Shown here: positions 1 through 9,104 of the stretch, piece after piece
Layout: every line of letters starts with the position of its first letter
Numbering within the stretch: position 1 is the first letter of the stretch
Assembly (NCBI GenBank): GCA_905478035.1
Contig: CAJQGX010000020.1
Coordinates: 1-64,000, forward strand
DNA: 64,000 nucleotides
Direction of reading: 5' to 3'
DNA from: an uncultured SAR86 cluster bacterium
GTDB lineage: Bacteria; Pseudomonadota; Gammaproteobacteria; Magnimaribacterales; D2472
Translations under genes and position numbers: made by a program
The notes under the pieces: generated by a model
Databases searched by the model: none
What the model was told of the DNA's origin: nothing
Seen by the model: the letters and a program-made list of their open reading frames with translations, nothing else

Positions 1-570
1 AAATTAAATCTGTCTTACACAAAAAATAATGACAATATTGAATCCCTGATTACTCTTAGTCACTCAGAAAGAACAAAAGATGATGTACTAGAAGACAAAT
101 CATCATTTTTTCACAGCAGATTACTTTTTAAATCAGATAAATCTTATGATTATGAGCTTTATGTTCAAAGTAGCAAAAATCCATTTCAGTCATATAAAAA
201 AAGAGATTTATTAGGTTTTGGAATGAGATTTGATTTAACTAAGAAATCTAAAATTGGACTGAGTTTGCTTCATGAAAAGGAAGAAAGTCTTAAAGGAATA
301 AATAAAGAAACAGATAGAGTAAATTTATATTTATATCGAGAAATAGAACTACAAAATGATAATTTTTTGTCGACATCACTCTTCTATCAACCATCGATTA
401 AAGAGCTTAGTTCAGATTATAAAATTTCAGCACTAATATCTTTAAATATGCCTTTGTCAGAGAAAATATTAATTCAAATTCAAATTTCTACTGCCATGGA
501 TAATGATCCGCCAGACATATCAAAAAAATCAAATCATTCTTTTTCAACCAATTTTAGATACGTCTTTTAG
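1..570 (+). CDS. DUF481 outer-membrane beta-barrel protein, C-terminal part (5' end outside window)
   Basis: The frame is open from the first base to a TAG at 568-570, so at least 189 C-terminal residues of a gene beginning upstream are present. The protein shows short alternating polar/hydrophobic stretches typical of transmembrane beta strands. It has a DNDPPD turn close to the end and finishes in FRYVF; a terminal aromatic residue is the usual barrel-assembly signal. These features match DUF481 ('salt-induced outer membrane protein'), whose function is not settled. The internal Met at 223 is unlikely to be the start because strand-like sequence continues upstream of it. It converges on the helicase gene with one base between stop codons. 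Confidence 0.75.
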   Translation, partial: KLNLSYTKNNDNIESLITLSHSERTKDDVLEDKSSFFHSRLLFKSDKSYDYELYVQSSKNPFQSYKKRDLLGFGMRFDLTKKSKIGLSLLHEKEESLKGINKETDRVNLYLYREIELQNDNFLSTSLFYQPSIKELSSDYKISALISLNMPLSEKILIQIQISTAMDNDPPDISKKSNHSFSTNFRYVF

Positions 571-571
571 A

Positions 572-1738
572 CTACTTCATTCGCTGCCATCTAATGGGTA
601 CATTTTCTAATTGGTATCTATTAGATTCTTCTTTTAACTTTACATATTCAGTATTTGAACTGTAGACAGTAACTATTAATGCATTTTCTTTATTTGCAGT
701 TATACGAAGAACCCTGCCCATTCTTTGTATTCTTTGTCTTTTCGATGAAGAGGCGCTAAGGATCATTGCTCCGTCTGCCTCTGGCATATCAAAGCCCTCA
801 TCCAAAGCAGTGCAGCTTACTAGCACATTAAGATTTCCATTTTTAAAGTTATTTAAATTTTCTTCTCGTTCTGTGTTATCCAAATCTGTATTGTATATTG
901 CTGATTTGTAACCTTTGGTATTAATAATTTTATTAAACTCTTTAGCCTGTTTTTTATTTTCTGTGAAAACTATCCAACTCTCTCTTTTATGCTTTTGCAA
1001 TAACTCCACTCCAAAAGGGATTCTATTCTTTGAATTCTTAACCATTCTTGCTCTGTTAAAGATAAGCATTTTTAATGGGTAATCATTCATATTATTTCCG
1101 CCAATAGTTGCTGCGCGCCTTTGAATACTTTTAGTAAATTTTTTGTATTTATCTTCTTCATCCTTTGTCATTGCTGCATAGGCGTAAAGAAGTTTGAAAT
1201 TAACAATTACTTCGTCCTCTCTGGCATCTATATAGTCATAATCAAAAATAATGTCCCCTAGAATCTTTTTTATAATAATATAAAAATTATCATCGTAATC
1301 TCTTTCAGGAGTAGCCGATAACCCTAAGGTTGCATGCCAATTGTTTGTTAGCATTTCTCCTCTTTTTTCAGTACCGATTTTATGACACTCGTCTACGATC
1401 AAAAGAGTGTTCTCAGGAGTAACTCTATCTATGAGATTTTTTAAGGAGTCTATAGTTGTTATGCATATTCTTGTAATACTTTCTATTTGCTCTCCACCAC
1501 CATTAAGAGAGATTTCTTCAGAACTAAAACTCTGTGATAGGCCCTCATACCATTGGTCTAGTAAAGCTATTGATGGAACAACTATTAAAATTGAATTAGT
1601 TTTATTTTCTTCTAAATATTTAGTCAGGCAATGAATGGCAAATACAGTCTTACCCCCACCAGTTACAACTTTGATGATGCCTCTTTTTTTCGCCCACCAT
1701 AATGGAAATGCATTCTCTTGCCATTCCCTTAATTTCAA
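572..1738 (-). CDS. Small superfamily 2 DEAD/DEAH-box helicase
   Basis: A 388-residue ATP-dependent helicase core of the SSL2/XPB-like group. Seen in order: LREWQ at the N-terminus, Walker A GGGKT (27-31), DECH box (116-119), SAT motif III (141-143), and motif VI QRIQRMGRVLR (335-345). There is no obvious extra DNA-binding or nuclease domain, so it is a minimal two-RecA-domain protein. The start is TTG, sharing bases with the trpC stop (TTGA); no other start upstream of motif I is in frame. It is the last gene after trpE-G-D-C and probably translationally coupled to trpC. The role is unknown; DNA repair or RNA/DNA remodelling are both possible. Confidence 0.85.
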   Translation of the reverse strand: MKLREWQENAFPLWWAKKRGIIKVVTGGGKTVFAIHCLTKYLEENKTNSILIVVPSIALLDQWYEGLSQSFSSEEISLNGGGEQIESITRICITTIDSLKNLIDRVTPENTLLIVDECHKIGTEKRGEMLTNNWHATLGLSATPERDYDDNFYIIIKKILGDIIFDYDYIDAREDEVIVNFKLLYAYAAMTKDEEDKYKKFTKSIQRRAATIGGNNMNDYPLKMLIFNRARMVKNSKNRIPFGVELLQKHKRESWIVFTENKKQAKEFNKIINTKGYKSAIYNTDLDNTEREENLNNFKNGNLNVLVSCTALDEGFDMPEADGAMILSASSSKRQRIQRMGRVLRITANKENALIVTVYSSNTEYVKLKEESNRYQLENVPIRWQRMK

Positions 1739-2484
1739 GCAAAGTCCCCTTTCATGAGACTTTCGCCTATTAAAAAAGCATGAATATCATGTTGTTTGAG
1801 AGTATCTATATCCTTTTGATTTCTAATTCCTGATTCAGCGACAAAAGTATTATTGCCTTCATAAATCTTTTTAAGATTTATTGAATTACTAAGATCAACC
1901 TCAAATGTTTTAAGATTTCTATTGTTCACGCCAATCATTGCATCACCAAAGTGCTCAACTCTTCTGAGTTCATCTTCATCATGAACTTCAATTAAATAAT
2001 CTAATTCTAATTTTTCTGCTACGGTCACAAATTCAGTTATCTCTTGATCAGATAAAATACTAGCAATTAACAAAATACAATCAGCACCAATGAGCTTTGC
2101 CTCATATATTTGATATTCATCAATCATAAAATCTTTTCTAATAATTGGAAGTTTTGTAATTGCCTTAACATCTATCAAAAATTGATTATGTCCCTGAAAA
2201 AAATCTTCTTCAGTAAGAATGGATAGAGCTGAAGCTCCAAAAGCTTCATATTCTTTTGCCTTTTTAACAGGATTAAAGTCTTCAGCAATGATTCCTGCAC
2301 TAGGAGAAGCTTTTTTAATTTCTGCAATGATTGCTTGATCTCTATTGGCTATCCCTTCTTTAAAAGCTCCCTTAGGTAGATCTAACTCACTCAATTTTTT
2401 CTTAATATCATTTAATGGGAATGCTTCTTTCTTTAGAATTAATTTTTCACGCGTATTATTTACTATGTCATTGAGTATAGTCAT
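1735..2484 (-). CDS. trpC: Indole-3-glycerol phosphate synthase
   Basis: Converts carboxyphenylamino-deoxyribulose phosphate to indole-3-glycerol phosphate in tryptophan synthesis. The 249-residue TIM barrel shows the family signatures IAEIKKASPS near residue 53, IRKDFMID, VNNRNL and VAESGI. It is monofunctional: there is no trpF domain fused. ATG start overlaps the trpD stop by one base (TAATG), and its TGA overlaps the TTG of the helicase gene. trpF, trpB and trpA are not in this window, so the pathway is split as in pseudomonads. Confidence 0.97.
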   Translation of the reverse strand: MTILNDIVNNTREKLILKKEAFPLNDIKKKLSELDLPKGAFKEGIANRDQAIIAEIKKASPSAGIIAEDFNPVKKAKEYEAFGASALSILTEEDFFQGHNQFLIDVKAITKLPIIRKDFMIDEYQIYEAKLIGADCILLIASILSDQEITEFVTVAEKLELDYLIEVHDEDELRRVEHFGDAMIGVNNRNLKTFEVDLSNSINLKKIYEGNNTFVAESGIRNQKDIDTLKQHDIHAFLIGESLMKGDFA

Positions 2485-3494
2485 TAGAGATTTGAAACCC
2501 TCACATACCCTGCTAATTTATCTGCAGCTTTACCATTATTCATTAAAGTAAATGCCAATTCCACACCATCTGCAATAGAGTTAACTATTCTAGCAACGTA
2601 GAGTCCTGCGCCAGCATTTAAAGCAATCATATCTTGGACTGCAGATTGTTCACCTGAAAATGCCTCTCTTACAAGTCGCAAGCTGTCCTCTGGAGATTGA
2701 GCACTTATTTCGCTTAGATTTGAATTGGATAATCCAAAATCTTTTGGTGATATCGAGTATTGTTCAATTTTATAATTTTTTAATTCAGATATTTGAGTTG
2801 CTCCAGTAATGCTTATTTCATCTAAGCCATCGTCTCCATGAACAACAAGGACATGCTCCATCTCTAGGTTTTTTGCTACTGTTGAAAATGTATTGAGCAA
2901 ATTCTTATCATAGACACCAATGACTTGCCTTCTTGCTCCACAAGGATTTGTGTGAGGTCCTAATAAATTAAATATTGTTTTCTTACCAATGCGCTGTCTT
3001 GCTGGCATGACATATTTCATAGATTCATGATGAAGTGGGGCAAATAAGAAAATAAAACCAACCTGATTAAATACTTCCAATAGTCTTTCTCTATTGTGGC
3101 CAATGTCTGCACCAGCAGCAGTTAAAAAATCAGCACTACCAGATTTACTAGAAATAGCTTTATTGCCATGTTTTGTTATTGAGGCGCCACCAGCAGCAGC
3201 AACAAATGAAGATGCTGTAGAGCAATTAAAGGTATGCAAACCAGTTCCACCTGTTCCACAGGTATCTATATGAGTACCATCGCCTATTTCAAACTTTAAT
3301 GATTTTTTTTGCATTACTGATGCAGCAGCAGTTATCTCTGGTTCCTTTATACCTTTTTCATTCAGAGCAAGAAGGAAAGTTTCAATATCTCTATCTTCAA
3401 CCTCTCCAGTCATAATACTTTCGACAACATGCTGCATTTCTTCAGACTGGAGATCTTTTTTATCTTTTAATTTTTTAAGAATATCTTTAATCAT
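2484..3494 (-). CDS. trpD: Anthranilate phosphoribosyltransferase
   Basis: Transfers phosphoribose from PRPP to anthranilate, the second step of the tryptophan branch. 336 residues, the usual length. The PRPP-binding loop DTCGTGGTG, the following FNCST segment and KHGNKAISSKSGSAD are all present, then the anthranilate-site stretch with the RQRIGKKTIFNLLGP signature. The start overlaps the trpG stop by four bases (ATGA), which argues for translational coupling. Confidence 0.97.
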   Translation of the reverse strand: MIKDILKKLKDKKDLQSEEMQHVVESIMTGEVEDRDIETFLLALNEKGIKEPEITAAASVMQKKSLKFEIGDGTHIDTCGTGGTGLHTFNCSTASSFVAAAGGASITKHGNKAISSKSGSADFLTAAGADIGHNRERLLEVFNQVGFIFLFAPLHHESMKYVMPARQRIGKKTIFNLLGPHTNPCGARRQVIGVYDKNLLNTFSTVAKNLEMEHVLVVHGDDGLDEISITGATQISELKNYKIEQYSISPKDFGLSNSNLSEISAQSPEDSLRLVREAFSGEQSAVQDMIALNAGAGLYVARIVNSIADGVELAFTLMNNGKAADKLAGYVRVSNL

Positions 3495-4054
3495 AGGGCT
3501 AAAAAGTTTTGAATAAGTTTCATTCCAAAATCTGTCTCTATAGATTCAGGATGGAATTGAACTCCATAAATAGGTTTATCTTTATGCTCGATTGCCATAA
3601 TTATTTCAGGATTATCTTTTAGCACTCCTGTGATCTTTAATTTATCTGGCAAAGAGTCTTTTTCAATTATTAAACTATGATATCTCACTACAGAATAGGG
3701 ACTATCAATACCTTTAAAAATATTTTTATTGTTGTGCTCAACTTCAGATAGCTTTCCATGAAATATTTCTGGAGCCTTAATAATATTGCCTCCAAATGCC
3801 GCACCAATTGCTTGATGTCCTAAACAAACTCCCAGCAAAGGTACTGATGAATTTTTAATTAGCTCAATAGAAATGCCTGCCTCATTTGGTGTGCAAGGAC
3901 CTGGTGAGATAACTATTTTTTCTGGATTTAGATCATTTACTTGCTCTGATGTTATTTCATCATTTCTAACTACCAAAACTTCTTTTCCATTTTCACCAAT
4001 GTAATGAACAAGGTTGTAAGTAAAGCTATCATAATTATCAATAACTAAAATCAT
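3491..4054 (-). CDS. trpG: Anthranilate synthase glutamine amidotransferase subunit
   Basis: Class I glutamine amidotransferase that supplies ammonia to TrpE. The catalytic triad is visible: Cys77 in GVCLGH, and His168 and Glu170 in QFHPES. 187 residues, a stand-alone subunit not fused to TrpE or TrpD. It overlaps trpE (ATGA) and trpD (ATGA) by four bases each. The family also serves as PabA in folate synthesis; with no other copy in view, a shared role is possible. The trpE-G-D-C order makes the tryptophan role primary. Confidence 0.96.
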   Translation of the reverse strand: MILVIDNYDSFTYNLVHYIGENGKEVLVVRNDEITSEQVNDLNPEKIVISPGPCTPNEAGISIELIKNSSVPLLGVCLGHQAIGAAFGGNIIKAPEIFHGKLSEVEHNNKNIFKGIDSPYSVVRYHSLIIEKDSLPDKLKITGVLKDNPEIIMAIEHKDKPIYGVQFHPESIETDFGMKLIQNFLAL

Positions 4055-5517
4055 GAGATCATCTCGATAGCATCTAAAAAAACTTTAGCTTTTTGTTCAC
4101 ATTCAAGCCATTCATTTTCTGGAATAGAATCAGCAACTATGCCAGCTCCAGCTCCTACATGAATAATATTATCTTTAATAACAGCTGTTCTTATAGCTAT
4201 AGCAGTATCAATATTGCCATTCCAAGATATATATCCAATGGCTCCTCCATATATCCCCCTTGAGCTTGGTTCAAGCTCATTAATAATCTGCATTGCTCTT
4301 ATTTTTGGTGCTCCAGACAAAGTGCCAGCAGGAAGTGTAGCTTTTAATGCATCTATGGCATCCAGGTCATCAGCAAGAATGCCCTTAACATTAGATACGA
4401 TATGCATGACATGTGAATATTTTTCAATAATCATTTTATCTGTTACTTGAACTGAGCCCATCTTAGAAACTTTACCAACATCATTCCTGCCAAGATCAAT
4501 TAACATCAAATGTTCTGCAATTTCTTTAGGGTCGTTTAATAAATCTTTCTCATTAGCTAAGTCTTCTTTGGTGTCTTTGCCTCTTTTTCTAGTTCCTGCA
4601 ATAGGCCTTAGAGTAACTTTGTTTTCCTCTAGTCGAATCAAAATTTCAGGAGATGCCCCAACAATTTGGCACTCATCAAAATCCAAGAAGTACATATATG
4701 GAGATGGATTTAATAAACGTAATGCCTTATATAAATCAAAAGGATCTTTATTAAAATCTTTATAGAAGTCTTGAGCAAGAACAACCTGCATAACATCACC
4801 CTCTTCTATATATTTTTTTATGCTATTGACTGCATCAAGGTAATCTTCTTTTATAAAATTAGAATCAAAAGTCATCTCTCTAGAAGGAGTTTTAAAAGTA
4901 TCTTCAGTATTTTTTTTACTGCTGCTCAAAAGTTTAATGATTTCATCAATAACATTTATGGATTCTTCATAAGAATACTTAGATGGGTCTGCATTAAAAA
5001 TTACCTTAGTTGATTGATCAATGTTGTCATAAATAATCAGCTTTTCAGCCTTAACAAGAAAAATTTCAGGCATATGCTCTTTAAATTTTGAATCTTTATT
5101 TTCAAGATCTGCTATTCTCTTCTCAGCATACTTTGCGCTCTCATATGCAAAGAAGCCGACATGCCCACCATAAAATCTAGGTAAATCTGCAATATCGGGT
5201 GTCTTTTGACGACTTATTAAGTTTTGAATATCATCGAGTGGATTCAATGATTCATATATAGAAACTTCTGAATCAACCTTTAATTCAATCGTGCTTCCAC
5301 ATACCTTAATAGTATCTGTACAATCCATTCCAATAATTGAGTATTGCCCCCATTTATCGCCCCCCTCAACAGATTCAAGTAAAAATGTATTTGTCTTATC
5401 TGAAATTTGAGAATAAATAGTTAGCGGTGTTGCTGAATTTAAATGAATCTCCTTAGCAACTGGAATAATGCTAAATCCTTGATCTGTATATTGTTGAAAT
5501 TCTTCTTTATTTATCAT
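4051..5517 (-). CDS. trpE: Anthranilate synthase component I
   Basis: Chorismate-utilising enzyme that makes anthranilate with TrpG. 488 residues. The N-terminal tryptophan feedback motif LLES lies at 46-49. The C-terminal chorismate-binding domain has IAGTRKRG, HVMHIVSNVKG, GTLSGAPKIRAM and GGAIGYISWNG. The feedback motif and operon position favour TrpE over PabB. The start overlaps the DUF192 gene by 11 bases, leaving no room for a leader-peptide attenuator directly upstream. Any tryptophan control must act further up the transcript or by feedback inhibition. Confidence 0.96.
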   Translation of the reverse strand: MINKEEFQQYTDQGFSIIPVAKEIHLNSATPLTIYSQISDKTNTFLLESVEGGDKWGQYSIIGMDCTDTIKVCGSTIELKVDSEVSIYESLNPLDDIQNLISRQKTPDIADLPRFYGGHVGFFAYESAKYAEKRIADLENKDSKFKEHMPEIFLVKAEKLIIYDNIDQSTKVIFNADPSKYSYEESINVIDEIIKLLSSSKKNTEDTFKTPSREMTFDSNFIKEDYLDAVNSIKKYIEEGDVMQVVLAQDFYKDFNKDPFDLYKALRLLNPSPYMYFLDFDECQIVGASPEILIRLEENKVTLRPIAGTRKRGKDTKEDLANEKDLLNDPKEIAEHLMLIDLGRNDVGKVSKMGSVQVTDKMIIEKYSHVMHIVSNVKGILADDLDAIDALKATLPAGTLSGAPKIRAMQIINELEPSSRGIYGGAIGYISWNGNIDTAIAIRTAVIKDNIIHVGAGAGIVADSIPENEWLECEQKAKVFLDAIEMIS

Positions 5518-5956
5518 TTTGTAAAATCTTTTCTATAGCCAATATATCGCCTGAATTAATATTACTTCTTTCAAAGAATCCTTGATTTACCTCTAAAGCA
5601 TAAATAGCAGGTTCATCAGAACATATTGATACTCTTGATAAGGGCTTCATATCTGAAATATTAATGATTTTACCTTTGGCATCTGCATATGCAACGCTTA
5701 ATGGGATATAAGTATTCTTCATCCACATACACTGTATCTTTTCTGAATCCCATATAAATAACATTCCATGGTTTTGAGGGAGCGCATTTCGATACATAAG
5801 CCCTCTTCTTCTTTCTTTAGAACTATCAGCTATCTCTATTTTGTTTAAAAAACTATCTAAATTTATAGGATCAGATCCATGCAAGCTGGATACGAAAAGT
5901 ATGGATAAGACTAAGTTAAACGATCTTCGAACGTAGTGTGTTGATTGTCTGCTCAT
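5507..5956 (-). CDS. DUF192 family exported protein
   Basis: 149 residues. An N-terminal hydrophobic segment (about residues 14-27, [12 protein letters not shown]) looks like a signal peptide. It is followed by the DUF192 core: [31 protein letters not shown] and ISDMKPLS. The family is widespread, probably periplasmic here, and has no agreed biochemical function. The start lies inside rpe, giving an unusually long 41-base overlap. I see no other in-frame ATG, GTG or TTG that would keep the signal peptide, so the overlap is probably real. Confidence 0.85.
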   Translation of the reverse strand: MSRQSTHYVRRSFNLVLSILFVSSLHGSDPINLDSFLNKIEIADSSKERRRGLMYRNALPQNHGMLFIWDSEKIQCMWMKNTYIPLSVAYADAKGKIINISDMKPLSRVSICSDEPAIYALEVNQGFFERSNINSGDILAIEKILQNDK

Positions 5957-6584
5957 AGTTATCCGTATTAAAGATTGCAGATCCTGCTACAAAAGTATCA
6001 GCTCCAGCTGCAGATGCTAGGCCAATAGTTTCATTATTGATTCCGCCATCAACTTCTAAGCGTATATCTTTTCCAGAGTCATTAATCATTTTTCTAACTG
6101 AGGTAATTTTTTCAAGAGAACTATGAATAAAAGACTGCCCTCCAAACCCAGGATTCACACTCATAATTAAAACTAAATCTAAATCATCAATAACATTTTC
6201 AAGAATATTTAATGGGGTTGCTGGGTTAAACACTAATCCTGCTTTACAGCCCTTATCCTTTATTGCATGAATTGATCTATGAACATGTTTTGAAGCCTCT
6301 GGATGGAAGCTAATTAAATCCGCCCCTGCCTTAATAAAACTCTGAGCGAGTTCATCAACTGGATCAACCATAAGATGAACATCAATAAACTCTTTGACTC
6401 CATAGTCTCTTAAAGATTTGCATACCATAGGGCCGATTGTGAGATTGGGCACATAGTGGTTATCCATTACATCGAAATGAATCCAGTCAGCACCAGCATT
6501 CAATACATTAACTACCTCATCTCCCAAGGTTGCAAAATTTGATGCTAATATTGATGGCGCAATAATGTAGTTTGAATCTTTCAT
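5916..6584 (-). CDS. rpe: Ribulose-phosphate 3-epimerase
   Basis: Interconverts ribulose-5-phosphate and xylulose-5-phosphate in the pentose phosphate pathway. 222-residue TIM barrel with [10 protein letters not shown] at the N-terminus, [17 protein letters not shown], the metal-ligand region [19 protein letters not shown] and EVDGGIN. All key positions appear intact. rpe upstream of trpE is also found in pseudomonads, so the linkage is old. Four bases separate it from murU. Confidence 0.97.
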   Translation of the reverse strand: MKDSNYIIAPSILASNFATLGDEVVNVLNAGADWIHFDVMDNHYVPNLTIGPMVCKSLRDYGVKEFIDVHLMVDPVDELAQSFIKAGADLISFHPEASKHVHRSIHAIKDKGCKAGLVFNPATPLNILENVIDDLDLVLIMSVNPGFGGQSFIHSSLEKITSVRKMINDSGKDIRLEVDGGINNETIGLASAAGADTFVAGSAIFNTDNYEQTINTLRSKIV

Positions 6585-6587
6585 GTT

Positions 6588-7259
6588 CTAATTTTCGTCT
6601 TTATAAACCTTATTAGCAAGTTCTAAGCGATCAACTGTGCCAGTATCTATCCATTTATTATTTATAATTTCAGCAGTGACGGATCGATTGTTGATAGATG
6701 AAATCATTACAGGATCCCATATGTTAAAAAACTCCTCTCGATGTCTATAATTATTAAGAATTGATGGATTTACTATAGAGATACCAGTCCAGGTAAAGTC
6801 ATTAATTCCATTTCTTACAATTACAGTATCGCCATCCATAGAAAAATCACCATTGCTATTATGGTCAGGGTTACTGACGCCAACCAAGTGAGCAGATTTG
6901 ATTTTTGTATTTAAATTTTTTATTTTTATGTCGTGACATATATCTGCATTTATTAGTAAAAAGGGATCCTTTCCAATGAGATCAAGTGCTTTCACAATAC
7001 CCCCTCCAGTTCCAAGAGGCTTATCTTCATCAGAAAAACTAATTTTAGTAGATGGAAATTTCTTAGTTACATGATCTTTGATCATGCTTCCTAGATATGA
7101 AGTATTAATAATAAAGTCTTCATAACCCTCATCTAATAAACTCTGGATGTTTCTTTCGATCAAGCTTTTGCCTCCAACCTCTAACAATGGTTTTGGTTTT
7201 GTTTTTGTTAAGGGCATCATCCTCTTTCCATATCCTGCAGCAAGAATCATGACTTTCAT
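6588..7259 (-). CDS. murU: N-acetylmuramate alpha-1-phosphate uridylyltransferase
   Basis: Sugar-1-phosphate nucleotidyltransferase of 223 residues, the length of Pseudomonas MurU. The N-terminus has the nucleotide-binding signature LAAGYGKRMMPLTKTKPKPL, followed by LIERNI and the metal-binding INADI. Its partner kinase gene lies directly upstream with an ATGA overlap. Together they convert MurNAc to UDP-MurNAc, the cell-wall recycling route known from Pseudomonas putida that bypasses the fosfomycin-sensitive MurA step. Annotations as glucose-1-phosphate or mannose-1-phosphate nucleotidyltransferase are possible by similarity, but the amgK pairing decides. Confidence 0.9.
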   Translation of the reverse strand: MKVMILAAGYGKRMMPLTKTKPKPLLEVGGKSLIERNIQSLLDEGYEDFIINTSYLGSMIKDHVTKKFPSTKISFSDEDKPLGTGGGIVKALDLIGKDPFLLINADICHDIKIKNLNTKIKSAHLVGVSNPDHNSNGDFSMDGDTVIVRNGINDFTWTGISIVNPSILNNYRHREEFFNIWDPVMISSINNRSVTAEIINNKWIDTGTVDRLELANKVYKDEN

Positions 7260-8221
7260 ATTTGATTTAGCCTTATTTGAAGCCTTTCTTGAACTTCTCC
7301 AGAAAGATAATCTTTTAGATCTTTAAAATTATTATCAGGAATGAGTTCTATAAAATTATTTAGGATGGTTTTTAAATCCTTTAATCTAAATGATCTGTTG
7401 GTATCTAAATAAATTTTACTTAACGTTCCAAGGATTCGCATGTTTCTTTGTATAGCGCCCCACCTAACCCATTCAAAGATAATATTTGAACCTAAATCAA
7501 ATTTATGAAGCTCGCTATAATAATCAAGAGAGTTCATAACTGTTTTATCTGGATATCTTACGTAATGATCAATAAATATTCCTGCAAGATCAATTCCTAC
7601 TGGCCCAGAACATAGATCTTGATGATCTACTATACAAATCTCTCCATCATCTAGAAGCATTAAATTTCTTCTTTCAAAATCAAAGTGACAATTCATCCAT
7701 GGTTGATTTAATAATTCTTCAATAGCTTGTTTTTTTATATTTTCTAAGTCAGCATGCTTCTCTAATGATAGAAAATCATTAATAAAAATATTCTCAAACC
7801 TTGTCATTTGTTCTAATAAATTATCTTGATCTAATTTTGGAATTTGAGGAACGTTAGCTGTCTGGATTTTTACCAAAACAGCTATAGATTTATCTAATAA
7901 CGATATATTTTCAGTTGCAAGTGGATCAAGGTCTATCAGAGAAGAATCGCCTAAGTCTTCTTGAATAGTAACTCCCAGCTTGGCATTTGAGTAAATAATA
8001 TTAGGGCATCTAACGTTCTGCTCAATTAGAAACTTTGATACATGTTCAAACTTTAGGTGCGTGCCTAGACTTGGATTTAAATAACACAAAACAAAAGTTT
8101 TGCCTGACTTATTAGTAATTCTATAATATTCTCTACCGCTTGCCTCGAGCTTTAGCGGATTAACATTATTGACTTGAAAGCCGCATTCTTGAGCTATTTG
8201 TATTACTTCAGAGTCTATCAA
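7256..8221 (-). CDS. amgK: Anomeric MurNAc/GlcNAc kinase
   Basis: Aminoglycoside-phosphotransferase-fold kinase of 321 residues. The catalytic loop is HFDFERRN (Asp181, Asn186) and the metal-binding segment IVDHQD (Asp199). It phosphorylates the anomeric hydroxyl of MurNAc recovered from peptidoglycan and passes MurNAc-1-phosphate to MurU. The start is TTG at 8219-8221, one base after the SDR stop codon, with no clear ribosome-binding site, so coupling to the upstream gene is likely. In pseudomonads amgK-murU sit next to lptD; here three extra genes separate them. Confidence 0.88.
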   Translation of the reverse strand: MIDSEVIQIAQECGFQVNNVNPLKLEASGREYYRITNKSGKTFVLCYLNPSLGTHLKFEHVSKFLIEQNVRCPNIIYSNAKLGVTIQEDLGDSSLIDLDPLATENISLLDKSIAVLVKIQTANVPQIPKLDQDNLLEQMTRFENIFINDFLSLEKHADLENIKKQAIEELLNQPWMNCHFDFERRNLMLLDDGEICIVDHQDLCSGPVGIDLAGIFIDHYVRYPDKTVMNSLDYYSELHKFDLGSNIIFEWVRWGAIQRNMRILGTLSKIYLDTNRSFRLKDLKTILNNFIELIPDNNFKDLKDYLSGEVQERLQIRLNQI

Positions 8222-8222
8222 G

Positions 8223-9080
8223 TTAGCTGTTTTTTACCTCATCAGGCAGAGGGGTATCATCTGGTACAAAGAAATCTGGCATCAGTTCGCCAAAAGGTAC
8301 ATTTGCATACTTTGTGAAATCTTTGACTCCAGCTGCATGAAGGACTAAATCATCTATACAAAAGTTTCCAGTAAATGATTTAGAATCTTTAGTTAAAATT
8401 TCATAGGCAGCATCAGCCATGATATGAACATTTCTTGATAGTCTCATAATCTCATCTCCACCAAGATGATTTTGAACAGCTGCAGTTGCAATTGCAGTTC
8501 GAGGCCATAACGCATTAACAGCTATACCTTTTTCTGCAAATTCAGCTGCCATCCCCAGAACACACATACTCATGGTGTACTTTGCCATTGTGTATGCAAC
8601 GGTTCCAGAAAACCATTTAGAGCTCATATCTAGTGGTGGAGACAAGTTCAGAATATGTGGATTAGAGGATTTTAATAAATGAGGGAGGCAGTATTTACTT
8701 ACCATATAAGTCCCTCTTCCATTAATCTGATGCATCAAATCATATCTTTTCATTTCTGTATCTGTGACGTTAGTCAATTGAATTGCTGATGCATTATTAA
8801 TGCAAATATCTATCCCACCAAAGTGCTCTACAGCCTTGTTGATGGCATCACGAACGTTATCCTCATCTCTAATATCACACAAAACAGGTAGGGCATCACC
8901 ACCAGCTTCTATAATTTCATCTGCTGCTGTATAAATAGTTCCGGGGAGTTTTGGATGGGGATCTGCAGTTTTAGCTGCAACAACTATTTTAGCTCCATCT
9001 TTGGCTGCTCTTTTTGCCATAGCCAAACCAATACCTCTGCTTCCGCCAGACATAAAAATAACTTTATCTTTTAAACTCAT
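8223..9080 (-). CDS. HSDL2-like short-chain dehydrogenase
   Basis: Classical SDR of 285 residues. The nucleotide-binding motif is SGGSRGIG (11-18), followed by NNAS, and the active site AYTMAK supplies Tyr and Lys. The segments NLSPPLDM, VNALWP and TAIATAA are characteristic of the hydroxysteroid-dehydrogenase-like 2 branch. The HSDL2 sterol-carrier (SCP2) domain is absent. The substrate is unknown; HSDL2 is associated with fatty-acid or lipid metabolism in animals. It is transcribed with the next SDR upstream and amgK downstream. Confidence 0.87.
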   Translation of the reverse strand: MSLKDKVIFMSGGSRGIGLAMAKRAAKDGAKIVVAAKTADPHPKLPGTIYTAADEIIEAGGDALPVLCDIRDEDNVRDAINKAVEHFGGIDICINNASAIQLTNVTDTEMKRYDLMHQINGRGTYMVSKYCLPHLLKSSNPHILNLSPPLDMSSKWFSGTVAYTMAKYTMSMCVLGMAAEFAEKGIAVNALWPRTAIATAAVQNHLGGDEIMRLSRNVHIMADAAYEILTKDSKSFTGNFCIDDLVLHAAGVKDFTKYANVPFGELMPDFFVPDDTPLPDEVKNS

Positions 9081-9104
9081 AATTTTTCCTTCTTTTTTAA
9101 AATT

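Noticed and set aside
3500-5600. A trp leader peptide or attenuator
   Set aside because: trpE overlaps the preceding gene by 11 bases, so no leader region exists.
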